Shown piece after piece: positions 6,692 through 8,283 of a stretch of 8,283 nucleotides of DNA. The stretch is from Pseudomonadota bacterium. GTDB lineage: Bacteria; Myxococcota; UBA9042; PHBI01. The translations under genes were made by a program, and so were the position numbers. The stretch spans positions 1 through 8,283 of the forward strand of contig SXIE01000115.1 in assembly GCA_005772945.1 (NCBI GenBank), written 5' to 3'. The notes beneath the pieces were generated by a model. The model had not been told where the DNA came from and did not search any database. It worked only from the letters and a program-made list of their open reading frames with translations. Every line of letters begins with the position of its first letter. The first letter of the stretch is position 1.

Positions 6692-6812
6692 GCCGGGGAG
6701 CTTAGACCATTTCGCCATGGGCGCGAAGCGCTTGCCGCTATCGGCCTCGTCGACCTCAACGGCCAATCGGGGGCTGTCGCAGCAAGCGGCGACGCCCGCG
6801 CGTGAGCCGGTT

Positions 6813-6834
6813 GACCCGGAGCGTCGTCCGGGTC
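6813..6834. promoter_or_regulatory. Perfect 8-bp inverted repeat upstream of the small membrane protein
   Basis: GACCCGGA (6813-6820) and TCCGGGTC (6827-6834) are perfect inverted copies around GCGTCG. The repeat lies in the 141-bp divergent gap (6719-6859) and 15 bases upstream of the ribosome site of the + gene. It could be an operator between divergent genes or a leader-RNA hairpin. No T-run follows, and I see no clear -35/-10 pair nearby, although TTGACC at 6811-6816 overlaps its left arm. Confidence 0.4.
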
Positions 6835-6859
6835 TTCCCCACGCACCTCGGAAGGCACC

Positions 6860-7045
6860 ATGCACTACCTCGTCCTCGGCCTCCTCGCGTTCGTCCTCGG
6901 GCTCGTCGTTGGATTTGCGGGCACCGCGCTGCTCGCGGCCACGGACGTCAAGCCGGTCGCAACCGGGCTCATCACCGTCGGGGTCGTCGCCATGGGGATC
7001 GGGAGCCTCGAGCTCGCGGGCATGCGGCGGAACAAGCGCTCGTGA
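6860..7045 (+). CDS. Small membrane protein with two transmembrane helices
   Basis: 61 residues. GGAAGG at 6850-6855, four bases upstream, supports the ATG. Residues 3-26 form a first hydrophobic helix with a glycine-spaced face (GLLAFVLGLVVGFAG), and residues 33-54 a second (ATGLITVGVVAMGIGSLELA). The short loop between them contains TDVKP, and the C-terminus RRNKR is strongly positive. By the positive-inside rule both termini should face the cytoplasm, with the loop outside. No catalytic residue or named domain is seen; such two-helix proteins are often packing or adaptor subunits, but nothing here shows a partner. It is divergent from the ACT gene, and its stop is 37 bp from the stop of the convergent secreted-protein gene. 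The good ribosome site and the hydrophobic pattern in an otherwise Arg/Pro-rich background make it likely real. Confidence 0.75.
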   Translation: MHYLVLGLLAFVLGLVVGFAGTALLAATDVKPVATGLITVGVVAMGIGSLELAGMRRNKRS

Positions 7046-7085
7046 CGCAGGCCTCGTGGGTATCGGCGCCCGCAAGCGAGCGTCA
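7043..7085. repeat. Inverted repeat spanning two convergent stop codons
   Basis: TGACGC (7043-7048) and GCGTCA (7080-7085) are inverted copies that begin with the TGA stops of the + membrane protein and the minus secreted-protein gene. A second pairing, CGCTCG (7037-7042) with CGAGCG (7077-7082), competes with it. The loop of over 30 bases makes a strong terminator unlikely. Confidence 0.25.
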
Positions 7086-8027
7086 GCGCAAGACGAAAGT
7101 GCCCTGGTCGACGAGCTCGAGGGCACGCGCCGACCACTGGTAGACCTCGTCCAGAGACACCGTCGCGGAGCCCCCGCCGCAGACCGACGCACCCTGGGCG
7201 CGTATGCGCAGTCGGCGCGTGGCCGCGTCGACGGACAGCGTGCCGCGCCCGACGTTGCAGCAGAATCCCACGTCGAAGGCGCGGCCGTCAGTCGGACTCG
7301 CGAGGGTTCTGCGCGTGACCTTCTTGCCCGCGCGCGTCACGAGCACCGCATGCCCGCAGAGGCGTCGCGAGTGACGTTGGGTCTCGGCGCGGTTGCCCCA
7401 GCCCGTTTCGGTGAGCCGCATGAATGCGTCGTCTCCGGCGAGCCCCTCGAACGCGATGCAGGCAGCGTCACTCCCCTTTGGGACCGCCGCCGCGGGCAGC
7501 GCAACGGCGGCGACCGCGTCGTCCGCGACCAGCGTGCAGGCGTCGCGCGAGAAGCCTCCAAAGCGCGCATCGCGGCCGGCCTGGCATTGGTCGATCAGAC
7601 CAAGGGCCCGGCGCTTGGACGGGTTCGCGTCGTCCGAGTCCGAGAGGTCCACCGCGATCGGCCCGAGGATCCGGAGGCAGGCCTCGTGTTCACCGAGGGC
7701 GGCGTGAACCGCGGCGCGCTCGGCGAGCACGGCGCGGTAGTCCGCGATGGACTCCGCGTCGCGCCACGCGAGCACCGCGAAATCGCACGATCCCACCAGG
7801 GCCGCGAGCGCGTCGGACGCGGCCCGCAGGTGCCCGGCTGCGGCCTGCGCCCGCGCGGCGTCGAGCCCCGCCACGAGCGCTTCGTGCACGCACGGCGGGG
7901 GGCTCGGCGGGTCGGCGCGGCCCGGCGTCGCCCAGAGAACGAGGAGCGCGATGCCGGGCAGGCGACACGCGGCGATCACAGACGCGACAGTCGCGCCTCG
8001 AAGGCAATGAATCCGGCGATCAGGCAT
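7083..8027 (-). CDS. Secreted cysteine-rich hypothetical protein
   Basis: 314 residues from the chosen ATG, which has GAGG (8036-8039) eight bases upstream. The frame is open further, to 8150, but the extra 41 residues are Arg-rich and would bury the signal peptide. Residues 1-38 read as a signal peptide: an Arg-containing start, then GIALLVLWATPGRA, with likely cleavage after GRA (38). The mature part has ten cysteines (46, 81, 117, 148, 164, 190, 224, 256, 257, 283), an even number that suits disulfides in the periplasm or outside. Residues about 46-150 are helical and Ala-rich, in a style close to TPR-like repeats (AAAGHLRAASDALAALVGSC, AERAAVHAALGEHEACLRIL). The second half (about 160-314) looks beta-rich, ending with SVCGGGSATVSLDEVYQW. 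No enzyme motif is recognised and no family can be named. Confidence 0.78.
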   Translation of the reverse strand: MPDRRIHCLRGATVASVIAACRLPGIALLVLWATPGRADPPSPPPCVHEALVAGLDAARAQAAAGHLRAASDALAALVGSCDFAVLAWRDAESIADYRAVLAERAAVHAALGEHEACLRILGPIAVDLSDSDDANPSKRRALGLIDQCQAGRDARFGGFSRDACTLVADDAVAAVALPAAAVPKGSDAACIAFEGLAGDDAFMRLTETGWGNRAETQRHSRRLCGHAVLVTRAGKKVTRRTLASPTDGRAFDVGFCCNVGRGTLSVDAATRRLRIRAQGASVCGGGSATVSLDEVYQWSARALELVDQGTFVLR

Positions 8028-8035
8028 GCATCGAT

Positions 8036-8039
8036 CCTC
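8036..8039 (-). promoter_or_regulatory. GAGG ribosome site supporting the secreted-protein start
   Basis: GAGG on the minus strand lies eight bases before the ATG at 8027. Together with the signal peptide that begins at that ATG it decides against the upstream in-frame ATG at 8150. Confidence 0.5.
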
Positions 8040-8113
8040 GCGTTTGCGGGTTGGCGGCGCAAGCCAACGCCTGCCGCCCCACGGGGCTTCCGGGATAGCG
8101 CGCGCGATCCGTT

Positions 8114-8140
8114 GTCGACGAAAACGGATGAGTCGTCGAC
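8114..8140. promoter_or_regulatory. Perfect 8-bp inverted repeat upstream of the secreted-protein gene
   Basis: GTCGACGA (8114-8121) and TCGTCGAC (8133-8140) are perfect inverted copies with an 11-base spacer, one helical turn between half-site edges. A third copy of the core, TCGACGA, lies at 8177-8183. The sites fall in the 170-bp gap (8028-8197) upstream of the secreted-protein gene, about 87 bases before its start. They fit an operator for a dimeric regulator but could also fold as an RNA stem. No promoter boxes are clear in the rest of the gap. Confidence 0.4.
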
Positions 8141-8197
8141 TGAACGTCATGCGCCCGATGGGAAGAGTGACCTCGCTCGACGATGAGGTGCGCCTGC

Positions 8198-8283
8198 TCA
8201 GTTTTGGGGGCAGCCCTTCGGGTCGTCGCGCGAAGGGCGCCGGCCGCGGCGCATGAGCCCGAGGCCGGCGAGCGCTGCGGCGA
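8198..8283 (-). CDS. 3' end of a gene cut by the right edge, with a hydrophobic/arginine C-terminal tail
   Basis: Only the last 28 codons are present, ending at a TGA (8200-8198). They encode AAALAGLGLMRRGRRPS followed by a polar end, DDPKGCPQN. A short hydrophobic stretch and then an Arg cluster at the extreme C-terminus is the layout of MYXO-CTERM or PEP-CTERM-type sorting tails, which anchor surface proteins until a processing protease cuts them. The polar extension of about ten residues after the Arg cluster is not typical, and the expected upstream Cys or linker lies outside the window. It might equally be the end of an ordinary membrane protein. The frame has no start within the window, so its identity is unknown. 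Confidence 0.45.
   Translation of the reverse strand, partial: AAALAGLGLMRRGRRPSRDDPKGCPQN
8213..8238 (-). other. Perfect 8-bp hairpin at the 3' end of the edge gene
   Basis: GCCCTTCG (8213-8220) and CGAAGGGC (8231-8238) pair perfectly around a 10-base loop. The hairpin lies inside the last codons of the edge gene, ending 12 bases before the stop codon on the minus strand. No T-run follows. Placing such a stem inside the coding end is unusual; it may be a transcript-end structure, or the true stop may lie elsewhere. Confidence 0.35.

Noticed and set aside
6692..7192. Long N-terminal extension of the ACT protein
   Set aside because: The extra residues are Arg/Pro/Ser-rich with no similarity to ACT proteins and run antisense through the small membrane protein gene. 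At most nine residues (start at 6718) could be real.
6195..8186. A 663-codon open frame on the + strand
   Set aside because: It runs antisense through the ACT gene, in another frame over the membrane protein, and antisense to the secreted-protein gene. Its translation is Arg/Ser/Ala-rich with no domain, as expected for shadow frames in GC-rich DNA.
8026..8256. A 76-codon + strand open frame near the right edge
   Set aside because: It is Arg-rich, has no ribosome site or domain, and overlaps the inverted repeats and the edge gene on the other strand.

Overview
The window is very GC-rich, with strong third-position G/C. It carries several secreted proteins of a style common in Myxococcota: a cysteine-rich lipoprotein tail with SDSDC-like knots, a Thr/Asp/Pro-rich lipoprotein linker, and a C-terminal hydrophobic-plus-arginine tail at the right edge. 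I infer a chromosomal segment of a myxobacterium or close relative. This rests on composition and protein style, not on a database match. I see no rRNA, tRNA, CRISPR array, insertion sequence, phage gene or toxin-antitoxin pair.

Layout, left to right. Positions 3-794 (+) hold the C-terminal part of an aldehyde dehydrogenase cut by the left edge. It converges on a minus-strand block with 19 bp between the two stops. That block, read right to left, runs as follows: a tandem-ACT (GcvR-like) protein (6691-6170); a 74-residue small protein (6036-5812); a protein with a long disordered N-terminus and a cysteine-poor A-type/IscA-like domain (5749-5000); an L,D-transpeptidase lipoprotein with a duplicated cysteine-rich tail (4901-3573); a lipoprotein joining a carboxypeptidase-regulatory-like domain to a ThuA/GATase-like domain (3552-2290), 20 bp after the previous gene; and an exported thioredoxin-like protein with a single cysteine (2154-814).

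At 6860-7045 (+) a 61-residue two-helix membrane protein is divergent from the ACT gene. It converges on a minus-strand secreted cysteine-rich protein (8027-7083). The right edge (8283-8198, minus) holds the last 28 codons of another gene, ending in a hydrophobic/arginine tail that looks like a surface-sorting signal.

How the genes relate. Only the L,D-transpeptidase and the adjacent lipoprotein are close enough to suggest one transcript. Both, with the thioredoxin-like and 10-cysteine proteins, point to cell-envelope work. The remaining genes look like independent housekeeping or lineage-specific units. All gaps between genes are under 180 bp; several hold short perfect inverted repeats, listed separately. 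I found no convincing new multi-gene system. The most unusual items are the duplicated cysteine tail on the transpeptidase and the degenerate IscA-like domain on a long disordered arm.
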